From positions 4,030,001-4,094,000 of the forward strand of contig NZ_CP133720.1 of assembly GCF_031326225.1 (NCBI RefSeq): a DNA stretch of 64,000 nucleotides, in the 5' to 3' direction. Source of the stretch: Undibacterium cyanobacteriorum (GTDB taxonomy: Bacteria; Pseudomonadota; Gammaproteobacteria; Burkholderiales; Burkholderiaceae_D). The position numbers were made by a program, and so were the translations under genes. The notes below the pieces were generated by a model. The model searched no databases and was not told where the DNA came from. It saw only the letters and a program-made list of their open reading frames with translations. Below are positions 1 to 7,399 of the stretch, piece by piece. Position 1 is the first letter of the stretch. Each line of letters opens with the position of its first letter.

Positions 1-178
1 GCCCAAGCTGTGTCGGTGTTTGCGCGACTGGATTAACCGCCTGCGCCCAACTTGTCGACACTACGCACACACCTACCATCAAGCTCCCAATACCAAGCAT
101 CTTCAGCGCTGATATACGTGAGATCGTGGAGGAAAATAGGCTGCGGTGATGTGGACGGTTTCGCTTGAATTGCATCAT
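1..178 (-). CDS. Secreted protein of unknown function, N-terminal part only
   Basis: Reading the minus strand from an ATG at 178 gives an open frame of 59 codons that runs off the window edge. The N-terminus is basic, followed by a hydrophobic stretch (KMLGIGSLMVGVCVVSTS) and a likely signal-peptidase site at WAQA. The product is therefore probably exported. A GGAG ribosome binding site lies at 188-191, nine bases before the ATG; a second ATG at 175 is less well spaced. It lies 96 bases downstream of the NAD operon on the same strand, so read-through is possible. The mature part is too short to name a family. Confidence 0.6.
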   Translation of the reverse strand, partial: MMQFKRNRPHHRSLFSSTISRISALKMLGIGSLMVGVCVVSTSWAQAVNPVAQTPTQLG

Positions 179-274
179 GGTTTCTTTCTCCTTCACTTTT
201 CTCACACAGGCAACAAGTTGCATCAAATCACATTGTTTTGCGTCGTATAAAGCTGTAGCTCTTTTCACGAGGTT

Positions 275-1357
275 CTAGGCTGTCAATTTTAAGAATTGAT
301 CCAAAATATGAAAATGATCATCGAAAAACTGATCTTCCATCGCATTCAATTCAGCTATCGGCATCCACTTCGCGGCGGCTGCATCGTCATCTGCTTCGAT
401 CTCTGGAAAGTGATCTAAGTTCAAATCGAAAAAGAAGGCATGTGTGATCGTTCGGCCGCGTTGACTGCGATCTGGATGATCGAACACTTTGACATCCACC
501 AGAGAAGCTTCCAGCGTCGAATCAAGCAAGGCCAACTTGGTTTCTTCACGAAGCTCGCGAATCGCGGCGCGTTGCAAGCGTTCATGCGGATCAAGAAAGC
601 CGCCAGGTAAAGCCCATAAACCTTTGCCCGGAAATCCTCCCCGTTGAATCAATAAAACGTGTTGGTTGGTCTTGACCACAGAATCCACGGTACAGAAGAT
701 GGGCGCATAGGGAGCGGTAGACCAAGCGGCTTTGTAGGCTTGCAAGCCTTTGTATTCTGTCACCAAAGCTGCATAGGCAGGTAACTGACACCAGGCTTTG
801 AGATACTGACGTGTTTCAAGGCTGAGCATAGATTCCAACACCGACAACGAGATATCAATATTCTCTGCTTCGAACATTACGCGCCGCACTGCAGTCGCGT
901 CGAAGTTGCTGTGATTTTCCGTCTCCAACAAATGCCAATGCGGAAAGCGACGCAAATAGTAACTCGATGCATCTTTGAAGTGCCCCACCAGACAAATATC
1001 CTTGGCTTGAGGCACATGGCGCATGACTTCATTTTGTACCGCTTGCGCCCAGCGTTGATCGTCATAATAATCACGCACGGGAATAAATTGGATACGCTCG
1101 ATTTCGTCTGCAGAGAGATTGGCTTTGATCATGGCCGCACGTTCTTGCCAAGTAAAAGGATTACGCACAGTACGCGCATGGAATGACGATCCTAAAATCA
1201 CCAACACTTGTGGCGCTTTCTGTAGTGCGATGCGCAGCAATTCTGCGTGTCCTAGATGGAAACCTTGAAAGCGCCCAATCACCACCGCTACATCTTGCGA
1301 ATGAGGAATGGGAGTGACGTTCACTTCGTTGGGAATTACGGTTGTCGCTACATTCAT
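275..1357 (-). CDS. nadM: Bifunctional NMN adenylyltransferase / Nudix hydrolase
   Basis: This 360-residue protein joins two domains. Residues about 22-190 are a nucleotidyltransferase with the GRFQ motif followed by HLGH (the HxGH motif, residues 34-37), which binds ATP and adenylates NMN or NaMN. Residues about 215-355 are a Nudix hydrolase with an intact box near residue 251: GGFLDPHE, then RELREET, keeping the catalytic glutamates. Such NadM-Nudix fusions are known to make NAD+ from NMN and to hydrolyse ADP-ribose. Its ATG overlaps the nadE stop by four bases, so translation is likely coupled. It is the last clear gene of the NAD operon. ADP-ribose hydrolysis here would also remove the expected NrtR effector. 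Confidence 0.93.
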   Translation of the reverse strand: MNVATTVIPNEVNVTPIPHSQDVAVVIGRFQGFHLGHAELLRIALQKAPQVLVILGSSFHARTVRNPFTWQERAAMIKANLSADEIERIQFIPVRDYYDDQRWAQAVQNEVMRHVPQAKDICLVGHFKDASSYYLRRFPHWHLLETENHSNFDATAVRRVMFEAENIDISLSVLESMLSLETRQYLKAWCQLPAYAALVTEYKGLQAYKAAWSTAPYAPIFCTVDSVVKTNQHVLLIQRGGFPGKGLWALPGGFLDPHERLQRAAIRELREETKLALLDSTLEASLVDVKVFDHPDRSQRGRTITHAFFFDLNLDHFPEIEADDDAAAAKWMPIAELNAMEDQFFDDHFHILDQFLKLTA

Positions 1358-3123
1358 ATCACTTCCTTATTAGGCTTCAAACACGCTTCAAAAGTATAAC
1401 GAGCGGCGATGGGCATTTGGCGTCCGGAACCAAAGGCGCGCGCCCGTACTCGGATAATCGGCGGCGCTTGACGGCGCTTATACTCGTTGCGCGCCACCAT
1501 ACCATGGATACGTTTCAGCAAGGCCGCGCCGTCCACAGTATTCTTCAAATTCTCCACAAAAGCTTGGGCTTGCTGCGCTTCTTCCGGCGGTAGTCGATGT
1601 CCCTCGATATGCCATTTCAAAATTTCATCAAGAACTTCATACGGTGGCAAGCTATCCGTATCCAATTGGCCAGGGGCGAGTTCCGCTGAAGGCGGTTTGG
1701 TCAACACATCGTGCGGGATAATTTCTCGTCCTGCACTTTGATTGATATGACGTGACAATGCATACACTTCAGTTTTGTATAGATCACCAATGAGACCTAA
1801 ACCGCCATTCGTATCTCCATACAAGGTGCAGTAGCCCACCGATATTTCGCTCTTATTCCCCGTGGTTAACAGCAATGCGCCGAAATGATTCGAGTATTCC
1901 ATGAGTATGGTTCCGCGCACACGCGCTTGCAAATTTTCGAGCGTCAGACCGCGTAGGGGCGCATCAAATGCCTGCGTAAAACCTTTTCCATACTGCTCCA
2001 CTAAGTCTCGAATCGGATGCTCGAGCAAAGGAATCCCAAGCGCCTGACAAAGCTTCACAGAATCCGATACCGAACCCTCACTGGAAAATGCCGAAGGCAT
2101 GGTAATCGCGATGACATTGTCCGCACCCAGCGCTTCGACCGCCAATGCCAGTGTCAGCGCCGAATCAATACCGCCCGACGAACCGACCACGGCTTTGCTA
2201 AAACCACAGCGACGTGCATAGTCACGCAAGCCAAGCACAATCTGTTGGCGCGCCAATTCTTCTTTCTGCGTTACGGCGGCCCTCGGTGCTGTTCCAATTT
2301 GATCGCCTATTTTCGAGCCTATATCTTGCGCCTCAAAAAAGTTGTCACCATCAAAATTCAACACCGCAAAATCTTCGGCAAAGCCCGCTGCTTCATACAC
2401 TAGGCCCCGTTGAGGATGCATGATGAAAGAGTGCCCATCAAAGACTAATTGATCTTGACCACCAATTTGATTGACATAGACGATAGGCATTTGATGCGCG
2501 GTCGAGGCCTGTCCAAATAGACGGTGGCGCTGTTGGCGCTTACCAAAATCCGAGGGGCTTGCATTGATGCTCACAACGAGGTCCACTTGCGCTTGTTCCA
2601 ACGCCGCATAGGGATTCACTTTGTAATCGAGACCAGCATCATTCCAACCGTCCTCACACACCATAAATCCAACGCGATGCGAGCCGATTGTCAGCGTACA
2701 CGCAGTTTCAACACCAGGTTCAAAATGACGTCCCTCGTCGAAGATGCCATAGGTGGGCAGTAATTGTTTATGGTACTCGGTAAGAATCTCACCATCACGT
2801 ATCACCAACAAAGCGTTATGGAGTCGCTTGCCAGGACCTTGATGCAAGCGCACTGTGCCAATCACACTGAACAAATTGGGGAACTGTGTAGACGCTTTCA
2901 ATATGGCGTGCAATGCAGTTTCGCAAGCTTGTAAGAAGTCCCCATCTTCAAGCAAATCGCCGGGGTAATAGCCGCATACCGATAGCTCAGAGAAGATGAC
3001 CATGTCAGCTCCTACTTCGGCTGCATGCTTCATCTTTGCCTGCATCAATTGTCGATTGCCTTCGAAATCACCCACGGTGTAATTGCATTGAGCGAGCGCC
3101 AATTTCAAGTTTTGCTTATTCAT
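1354..3123 (-). CDS. nadE: Glutamine-dependent NAD+ synthetase
   Basis: The enzyme amidates nicotinate adenine dinucleotide to NAD+, using ammonia released from glutamine. The N-terminal part (1-270) is a carbon-nitrogen hydrolase with the Glu-Lys-Cys triad visible at E46 (FSELSVCGY), K119 (EYHKQLLP) and C156 (MVCEDGW). The C-terminal part carries the synthetase P-loop SGGIDS at 316-321. Its length of 589 residues is typical of the two-domain form. The stop overlaps the nadM start, and pncB ends 15 bases upstream, which supports one transcript. It completes the nicotinate branch after PncB, although the NaMN adenylyltransferase step probably needs a NadD encoded elsewhere or the neighbouring NadM. 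Confidence 0.96.
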   Translation of the reverse strand: MNKQNLKLALAQCNYTVGDFEGNRQLMQAKMKHAAEVGADMVIFSELSVCGYYPGDLLEDGDFLQACETALHAILKASTQFPNLFSVIGTVRLHQGPGKRLHNALLVIRDGEILTEYHKQLLPTYGIFDEGRHFEPGVETACTLTIGSHRVGFMVCEDGWNDAGLDYKVNPYAALEQAQVDLVVSINASPSDFGKRQQRHRLFGQASTAHQMPIVYVNQIGGQDQLVFDGHSFIMHPQRGLVYEAAGFAEDFAVLNFDGDNFFEAQDIGSKIGDQIGTAPRAAVTQKEELARQQIVLGLRDYARRCGFSKAVVGSSGGIDSALTLALAVEALGADNVIAITMPSAFSSEGSVSDSVKLCQALGIPLLEHPIRDLVEQYGKGFTQAFDAPLRGLTLENLQARVRGTILMEYSNHFGALLLTTGNKSEISVGYCTLYGDTNGGLGLIGDLYKTEVYALSRHINQSAGREIIPHDVLTKPPSAELAPGQLDTDSLPPYEVLDEILKWHIEGHRLPPEEAQQAQAFVENLKNTVDGAALLKRIHGMVARNEYKRRQAPPIIRVRARAFGSGRQMPIAARYTFEACLKPNKEVI

Positions 3124-3138
3124 TTGTCGGCCCTTGAA

Positions 3139-4326
3139 TTATTCTGGATGTTGAAAGACCTGCCTTAAGTAGGCTAAGAAAGTGTGGTCTTGGCATAGAG
3201 TCTTGCCGCGCGCATCCGACAATTTTGCTACTGGTTGTCCATTGCAAGACACGATCTTCATCACGATATTCAGTGGTGTGATCCCTACATCATTGCTGAG
3301 ATGGGTACCAATGCCGAAGCCGGTCATGACACGATCGGCGAAGTGGCGATACAGTTGCAGAGCGGTTGCGATATCGAGCCCATCTGAAAAGACCAAGCGC
3401 TTGGTATTGGAATCGATACGGAGTTTTGCGTAGTGCTCTAAAGCTTTTTCGCCCCATACGATGGGGTCACCGGAGTCATGCCGTAGACCATCAAATAGCT
3501 TGGCGAAGTAGAGATCAAAATCAGCCAAGAAAGCGTCCATGCCGACCACATCGGTCAGAGCGATGCCGAGGTCACCGCGATATTCTTGCACCCAATCCTC
3601 TAATGCGGCTTTTTGAAAATCACGCAGACGAACCCCAAAAGATTGATATGACTGCAGATACTCATGCGCCATTGTACCGATCGGAATCAGCCCATATTTC
3701 TTGGCCAAGTAGACATTCGAGGTGCCTTTAAAATAGCTTGGTAATTCCCGCAACAGTGTCGCCACCACTTCATCCTGCCATTCACCCGAGAAACGACGCC
3801 TCAAGCCGAAATCGAAAAATTCAAACGGATGCTTACGTGTCTGCTGTTGCACATCACGCTGGAGTACACCGATCTTTTCTTTCAAACGGCGTCGTCCTTC
3901 GATGATGACCTCGGCCGTCGCCAAGCGGCGAAAGTACAACTCATTGACAATATAGAGTACAAAAATTTCAAAACCCATTACATGTACTTGCGGACCGGTT
4001 GCCACCACGGTCAGTTTTTCCCCATCGATACCTACTTCAATAAACTTTCTTTGGAAGCGGAAGATCGTCAAGAAGTCGACGAAATCACTTTTCAGATAAC
4101 GCAGTTGACGTAGATAAGCTAGCTCATCGTCGGCGAAACGCATCTTGCACAGATGATCAAGTTCGCGCTCCAGATCGTCTTTCAGTTCCGCCAATGGATA
4201 CGCGGGTGTGTTTCGACAAACAAAAGCGTATTCACACTGGGTATTCGGATGACTATGCAGCAATGCTTGCCACATGGTGAATTTATATAAATCGTTTTCT
4301 AGTAAGCTGCGCACTACGGGTTTCAT
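3139..4326 (-). CDS. pncB: Nicotinate phosphoribosyltransferase
   Basis: This enzyme joins nicotinate to PRPP with ATP hydrolysis to give NaMN, the entry step of nicotinate salvage. Visible family marks are NDLYKFTMW at residues 11-19, GTMAHE with the phosphorylated histidine at about H221, and the phosphate-binding RHDSGDP at 282-288. The protein is 395 residues from the ATG at 4326. A longer open frame reaches 4422, but the 4326 start is preferred: it matches the usual N-terminus MKPVVRSLLENDLYKF, has a GAGG five bases upstream, and overlaps the previous stop as ATGA. It is the third gene of the NAD operon. Confidence 0.95.
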   Translation of the reverse strand: MKPVVRSLLENDLYKFTMWQALLHSHPNTQCEYAFVCRNTPAYPLAELKDDLERELDHLCKMRFADDELAYLRQLRYLKSDFVDFLTIFRFQRKFIEVGIDGEKLTVVATGPQVHVMGFEIFVLYIVNELYFRRLATAEVIIEGRRRLKEKIGVLQRDVQQQTRKHPFEFFDFGLRRRFSGEWQDEVVATLLRELPSYFKGTSNVYLAKKYGLIPIGTMAHEYLQSYQSFGVRLRDFQKAALEDWVQEYRGDLGIALTDVVGMDAFLADFDLYFAKLFDGLRHDSGDPIVWGEKALEHYAKLRIDSNTKRLVFSDGLDIATALQLYRHFADRVMTGFGIGTHLSNDVGITPLNIVMKIVSCNGQPVAKLSDARGKTLCQDHTFLAYLRQVFQHPE

Positions 4327-4700
4327 GATGTCCTCGTTTCTGCGTGAAATTCTTGGATCACTTCGATCAATCCCACGATATTGGAATTCATTTCTTCTTG
4401 CTCTTCTGCTGGAATCCACCATTCTGTATGCATCTCACCACCAACGCATTGCACTGGATAGCGATCCATGAACGATTTTCTCACGTGAAAGCGTGTCACA
4501 AACCCTGATCCGCTGGCAGAGACATTCCAATCGCGTGCGATTTGCACCGCATACTCTTCATTTGTTACGGGGTAAAAGATCGGTTGTTCCGGCAAACGCG
4601 GTGGCCATTTTGTATAGCCGCTTTGCGCTACCAGTTCGAGTTCCTTTGGTCCAGTTGGCCGGTACAAAGTCACCAAAGCTTCTTGTGTTTTCGTATTCAT
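4323..4700 (-). CDS. Small ART-fold-like protein in the NAD operon
   Basis: This 125-residue protein has no established function. I recall homologues carrying the automated name 'ADP-ribosylation/crystallin J1', which is not evidence of activity. Its layout resembles the ART domain of the KptA encoded nearby. LYRPTGPKELELVAQSG parallels KptA's LFHGTASRFIESIRRDG, the strand GFVTRFHV parallels AYLLQIDA, and the ending EWWIPAEE followed by IVGLIEVI parallels VWLTDVVPAKYIIEL. A conserved-looking Arg (LYR), Tyr (IFYP) and Glu (EWWIP) sit where ART catalytic residues usually lie. Its TGA overlaps the pncB ATG, so it is tied to NAD salvage. The fold assignment is my inference from aligning by eye. 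Confidence 0.7.
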   Translation of the reverse strand: MNTKTQEALVTLYRPTGPKELELVAQSGYTKWPPRLPEQPIFYPVTNEEYAVQIARDWNVSASGSGFVTRFHVRKSFMDRYPVQCVGGEMHTEWWIPAEEQEEMNSNIVGLIEVIQEFHAETRTS

Positions 4701-4747
4701 GACTTACTCTATTGTGCTGATGTTTTCTGAACGGACTTTTGTGCCGC

Positions 4748-5596
4748 TTAAAGTGAACTCATCATCTCTGTAGCTGTACTAATGCGTAGACCTTTGCTGC
4801 GCATCTCTTCAATAAAACTCTGTGCCTGCACCTCGAACCCGGGTACTGGACTCATGCAATCAGTTAGCAAGACCAACTGTGAGAGCTTTGCTGGATCCCA
4901 ATGTGCGACGATGTGCTCGGTACTTGCTTTGACACAGTGGCTACTCGCTTCACCGCAGATCAACACCGTGTCGTATGCTTGCAAAGCTTCCAGCAATTCG
5001 CGGTTCAATTGAGTGTGGGTATCAGTTTGATCCGGCACTTCGGCCATCATCGCGGAGTAGTGTTCAGTCCAAGGATTCGATCCTTTGTAGACCTTCGCAA
5101 CCACTTTTTGTTGCGCTTGCTCCCAACGATTGTAGGCGTTACGCACCTCGGTATGAACATTGTGTCCCCAGCTGCCAATTTCACAGTGCACTGGCCAAAT
5201 CATCAAGCGATAGCGTCCTGCAGCTTCGAGTTGCGCTAAATATTCCTCAGCGCGCGCTTGCGCCTGTGGGCTCCGCGTTTGATACACGCCCTCGCGAACC
5301 TGCTGCAAAGTGATCTCTGTAAATGGCGTCACCGCATCACCATTGTGTGTGCACCAAAATGAGGGATGCGCGATATCGAGTACGTGATGTGAATCGAGGG
5401 TCACGGTAATCGCATCAAGTTGGCTTCCCAGAGTGTCAATCAAACGACCAATACGCAGCATATCTTCATGCGCGCCAGTCACTGGCAAAGACGGTGCAAA
5501 CACCTCACCATTCCCAATTTGAGGCAGATAGCTTTGAGGTAAATCGCAGAAATCATTTTGTGGATCAATAATCAGTAAATGCTGGCGGTTTTGCAT
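4748..5596 (-). CDS. Isochorismatase-family cysteine hydrolase, probable nicotinamidase
   Basis: The 282-residue protein has the cysteine-hydrolase triad: D11 in DPQNDF, a lysine near 168-171 (AKVYKGSNPW) and C221 in EASSHCVKAS. A nicotinamidase-like metal site is visible as D68, H70 and about H77 (LDSHHVLDIAHPSF). Nicotinamidases convert nicotinamide to nicotinate, the substrate of PncB encoded two genes downstream, which supports that role. It is longer than typical PncA (about 180-215 residues), with additional sequence around 100-165, so a related amide substrate is possible. It is the first gene after the operator/promoter at 5776-5815 and 47 bases precede the next gene. Confidence 0.82.
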   Translation of the reverse strand: MQNRQHLLIIDPQNDFCDLPQSYLPQIGNGEVFAPSLPVTGAHEDMLRIGRLIDTLGSQLDAITVTLDSHHVLDIAHPSFWCTHNGDAVTPFTEITLQQVREGVYQTRSPQAQARAEEYLAQLEAAGRYRLMIWPVHCEIGSWGHNVHTEVRNAYNRWEQAQQKVVAKVYKGSNPWTEHYSAMMAEVPDQTDTHTQLNRELLEALQAYDTVLICGEASSHCVKASTEHIVAHWDPAKLSQLVLLTDCMSPVPGFEVQAQSFIEEMRSKGLRISTATEMMSSL

Positions 5597-5775
5597 GATG
5601 AATCTCTTTCCTTTCTCTAGCCAAACAGCTGAGCCGGACTGTTTGTGCTATTTGTGTTCATTGAGCTGCTTTGTTCTTTTTTCTTCTGTTCGCTGTGCGC
5701 CGAAGCTTTGATCGATGACTCATACTCTCTTTCATTTGGAGCTTGCAATAATTATGAATGAGAGCGTATGAGTGC

Positions 5776-5804
5776 ATTCTAGGATACTTAGTTGAAAAAT
5801 GCAA
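5776..5804 (-). promoter_or_regulatory. Sigma-70-type promoter of the NAD operon
   Basis: On the minus strand TTGCAT (5804-5799) and TAGAAT (5781-5776) are separated by exactly 17 bases, a good -35/-10 pair. It reads towards the nicotinamidase-like gene, leaving a leader of roughly 170 bases. The inverted repeat at 5781-5815 covers the whole spacer, so a bound protein would block RNA polymerase. An imperfect inverted repeat (5721-5735 with 5754-5770) lies just downstream in the leader. Confidence 0.6.
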
Positions 5805-5815
5805 CTAAGTATCCT
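5781..5815. promoter_or_regulatory. Perfect inverted repeat, probable NrtR operator
   Basis: Two 14-base arms are perfect reverse complements: AGGATACTTAGTTG at 5781-5794 and CAACTAAGTATCCT at 5802-5815, with a seven-base spacer. The inner word GCAACTAAGTAT recurs at 6725-6736 and 6769-6780 on the other side of nrtR. NrtR regulators bind near their own gene and NAD genes and release DNA with ADP-ribose; assigning this site to NrtR is an inference from position and repetition. Confidence 0.65.
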
Positions 5816-5919
5816 TTTGATTTTTTCAAGATGAATTAATCGGGAAATTGGCACGAACGTACATCAACTTCTGCGCCTTTAAAACTCATGATGAATTCAC
5901 TCTTAGAATCGCACAAGAA

Positions 5920-6660
5920 TCAATCACTGCTCAGGCTACGTGCGTAGTACACCAAACCTAATCCTTGCTTGAGTCGATAGAGTTGTGCCGGACGATTACT
6001 ACCATATCGAAACTGACCGTTCAGCTCCTCCAGAAAATCACCTTCTTTGATTCTCTTGCGGAACGCGCTTTTATCGAGTGGACGTCCGAGTATCAATTGG
6101 TACATCTGTTGTAGTTCGCTCAATGTAAATTCAGCGGGCAACAAATGCGCTGCTAAGGAGCTGTATTCAACCTTGTTATACAGCCGCTGCAGGGCTACCT
6201 CCAGTATCTCAGTATGATCGAAGGCTAAATGCGGTAAAGGCTGATCCTGCGCAATGGGAAACCACTGTACCGCATCAACCGCACTGCCTTGACTCAACTC
6301 GACCAGATCAGATGGAATCAAGGCGAAATAGACGAAGGTCGACGACCAACCACGTGGATCTCTAGTCTTACTGCCGAAACCCTGCAATTGCTCCAGATAA
6401 GGCGCCTTCACCCCGGTTTTCTCTTTTAACTTCCGTAGTGCGGTTGCTTCAAGGTTCTTATCTTTATGTACGTCAATAAAGCCGCCAGGCAAACTCCATT
6501 GCCCCATAAAGGGATGGTCTGCGCGCTTCACCAAGAGAACATGCAAGCGCTCTTCTCGCACCGTAAAGATAACGAGATCAACACTCGTGAGAGGCACCTC
6601 ATAGTCGTGAATGTTGTAGTTTTTCAGGAATTCTTTTTCAGATTGCTGCTTACTTGCCAT
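5920..6660 (-). CDS. nrtR: NrtR, Nudix-related transcriptional regulator of NAD metabolism
   Basis: This 246-residue protein has an N-terminal Nudix-like domain (about 25-155) and a C-terminal winged-helix region (about 160-235). The Nudix box at 59-84 is degenerate: GGFIDVHKD is followed by ALRKLKEKTG, so the usual REUxEE has lost its catalytic glutamates. That is the known mark of NrtR, which uses the pocket to sense ADP-ribose rather than hydrolyse it. A GGAGT ribosome site precedes the ATG. It lies between the NAD operon (same strand) and the divergent kptA set, with repeated operator-like words on both sides. Autoregulation is likely. Confidence 0.9.
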   Translation of the reverse strand: MASKQQSEKEFLKNYNIHDYEVPLTSVDLVIFTVREERLHVLLVKRADHPFMGQWSLPGGFIDVHKDKNLEATALRKLKEKTGVKAPYLEQLQGFGSKTRDPRGWSSTFVYFALIPSDLVELSQGSAVDAVQWFPIAQDQPLPHLAFDHTEILEVALQRLYNKVEYSSLAAHLLPAEFTLSELQQMYQLILGRPLDKSAFRKRIKEGDFLEELNGQFRYGSNRPAQLYRLKQGLGLVYYARSLSSD

Positions 6661-6724
6661 TGCCGATAACTCCTATCAAAGAGAGCTGCCATTGTATGCC
6701 TTTCTTGGCTATTGGTGCGATTTT

Positions 6725-6780
6725 GCAACTAAGTTAGGAAAAATAAACAACTAACTTAGTTGAGTTTTGCAAATAAGTAT
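6725..6780. promoter_or_regulatory. Cluster of three NrtR-like operator words
   Basis: Three related elements fill the nrtR-kptA gap. GCAACTAAGTTA is at 6725-6736, and its 11-base core is an exact reverse complement of TAACTTAGTTG at 6752-6762. A 15-base perfect palindrome about one central base, CAACTAACTTAGTTG, is at 6748-6762. GCAAATAAGTAT at 6769-6780 differs by one base from GCAACTAAGTAT in the NAD operon operator. The arrangement suggests several repressor dimers controlling both divergent genes. Confidence 0.65.
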
Positions 6781-6788
6781 TTTATAGT
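6760..6788 (+). promoter_or_regulatory. Sigma-70-type promoter of kptA
   Basis: TTGAGT (6760-6765) and TATAGT (6783-6788) are 17 bases apart and point at kptA, whose ATG lies 60 bases further on. The spacer contains the operator word GCAAATAAGTAT, and the -35 overlaps the end of the 15-base palindrome. This copies the layout at the NAD operon promoter and predicts repression by the same protein. Confidence 0.6.
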
Positions 6789-6848
6789 GCGCTCGACGTC
6801 GACAAAATAATAAACAGCAATCAATAAACTAAGAACAAAGACCTCATC

Positions 6849-7394
6849 ATGAAAAAAGAAACTCTCAGCAAACTAATGAGTCTCGCCCTGAGACACAAAC
6901 CCCAAGAAATTGGCATTCAACTCGATCACCAAGGCTGGACCAGCCTAAGCGATTTGCACAGTGCGATTCAAACTAAACACCCTGAAGTCACAGTGGCAGA
7001 TATCATGAATGTGGTCGCCACATGCCCGAAACAACGCTTTGCGGTAGACGAAGAAGGGCAAATGATTCGCGCAAACCAGGGCCATAGCATCAAGGTAGAT
7101 CTGGCACTACCAATCGCTACACCTCCTGAGCGACTGTTTCACGGGACCGCGTCTCGCTTTATAGAATCGATTAGGCGCGATGGTTTACAAGCACGCCAAC
7201 GACATCACGTACATCTCACAGCATCGCGTGAAACGGCGATGACCGTCGGCGCTCGACGCGGCACGGCCTATCTTCTGCAAATCGACGCCAAACAAATGCA
7301 TGAGGATGGCTACCATTTCTATCTTTCAGAGAATCAAGTTTGGCTCACAGATGTGGTGCCGGCGAAATACATTATCGAATTAGAAGAACAATAA
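6849..7394 (+). CDS. kptA: RNA 2'-phosphotransferase, Tpt1/KptA family
   Basis: Tpt1/KptA enzymes transfer an internal RNA 2'-phosphate to NAD+, releasing nicotinamide and ADP-ribose 1'',2''-cyclic phosphate. The 181-residue length fits the family. The N-terminal lobe has LSKLMSLALRH (R15, H16) and RANQGHS (74-80). The C-terminal ART-like lobe has LFHGT (H98), HLTAS near 122-126 and GARRG (135-138). In bacteria the natural RNA substrate is uncertain. No RNA ligase gene is beside it; instead it leads a set of ADP-ribose-handling genes, which suggests the cyclic phosphate or ADP-ribosylated products matter here. It is first in the plus-strand operon, under the probable NrtR operator. Confidence 0.93.
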   Translation: MKKETLSKLMSLALRHKPQEIGIQLDHQGWTSLSDLHSAIQTKHPEVTVADIMNVVATCPKQRFAVDEEGQMIRANQGHSIKVDLALPIATPPERLFHGTASRFIESIRRDGLQARQRHHVHLTASRETAMTVGARRGTAYLLQIDAKQMHEDGYHFYLSENQVWLTDVVPAKYIIELEEQ

Positions 7395-7399
7395 AAACA

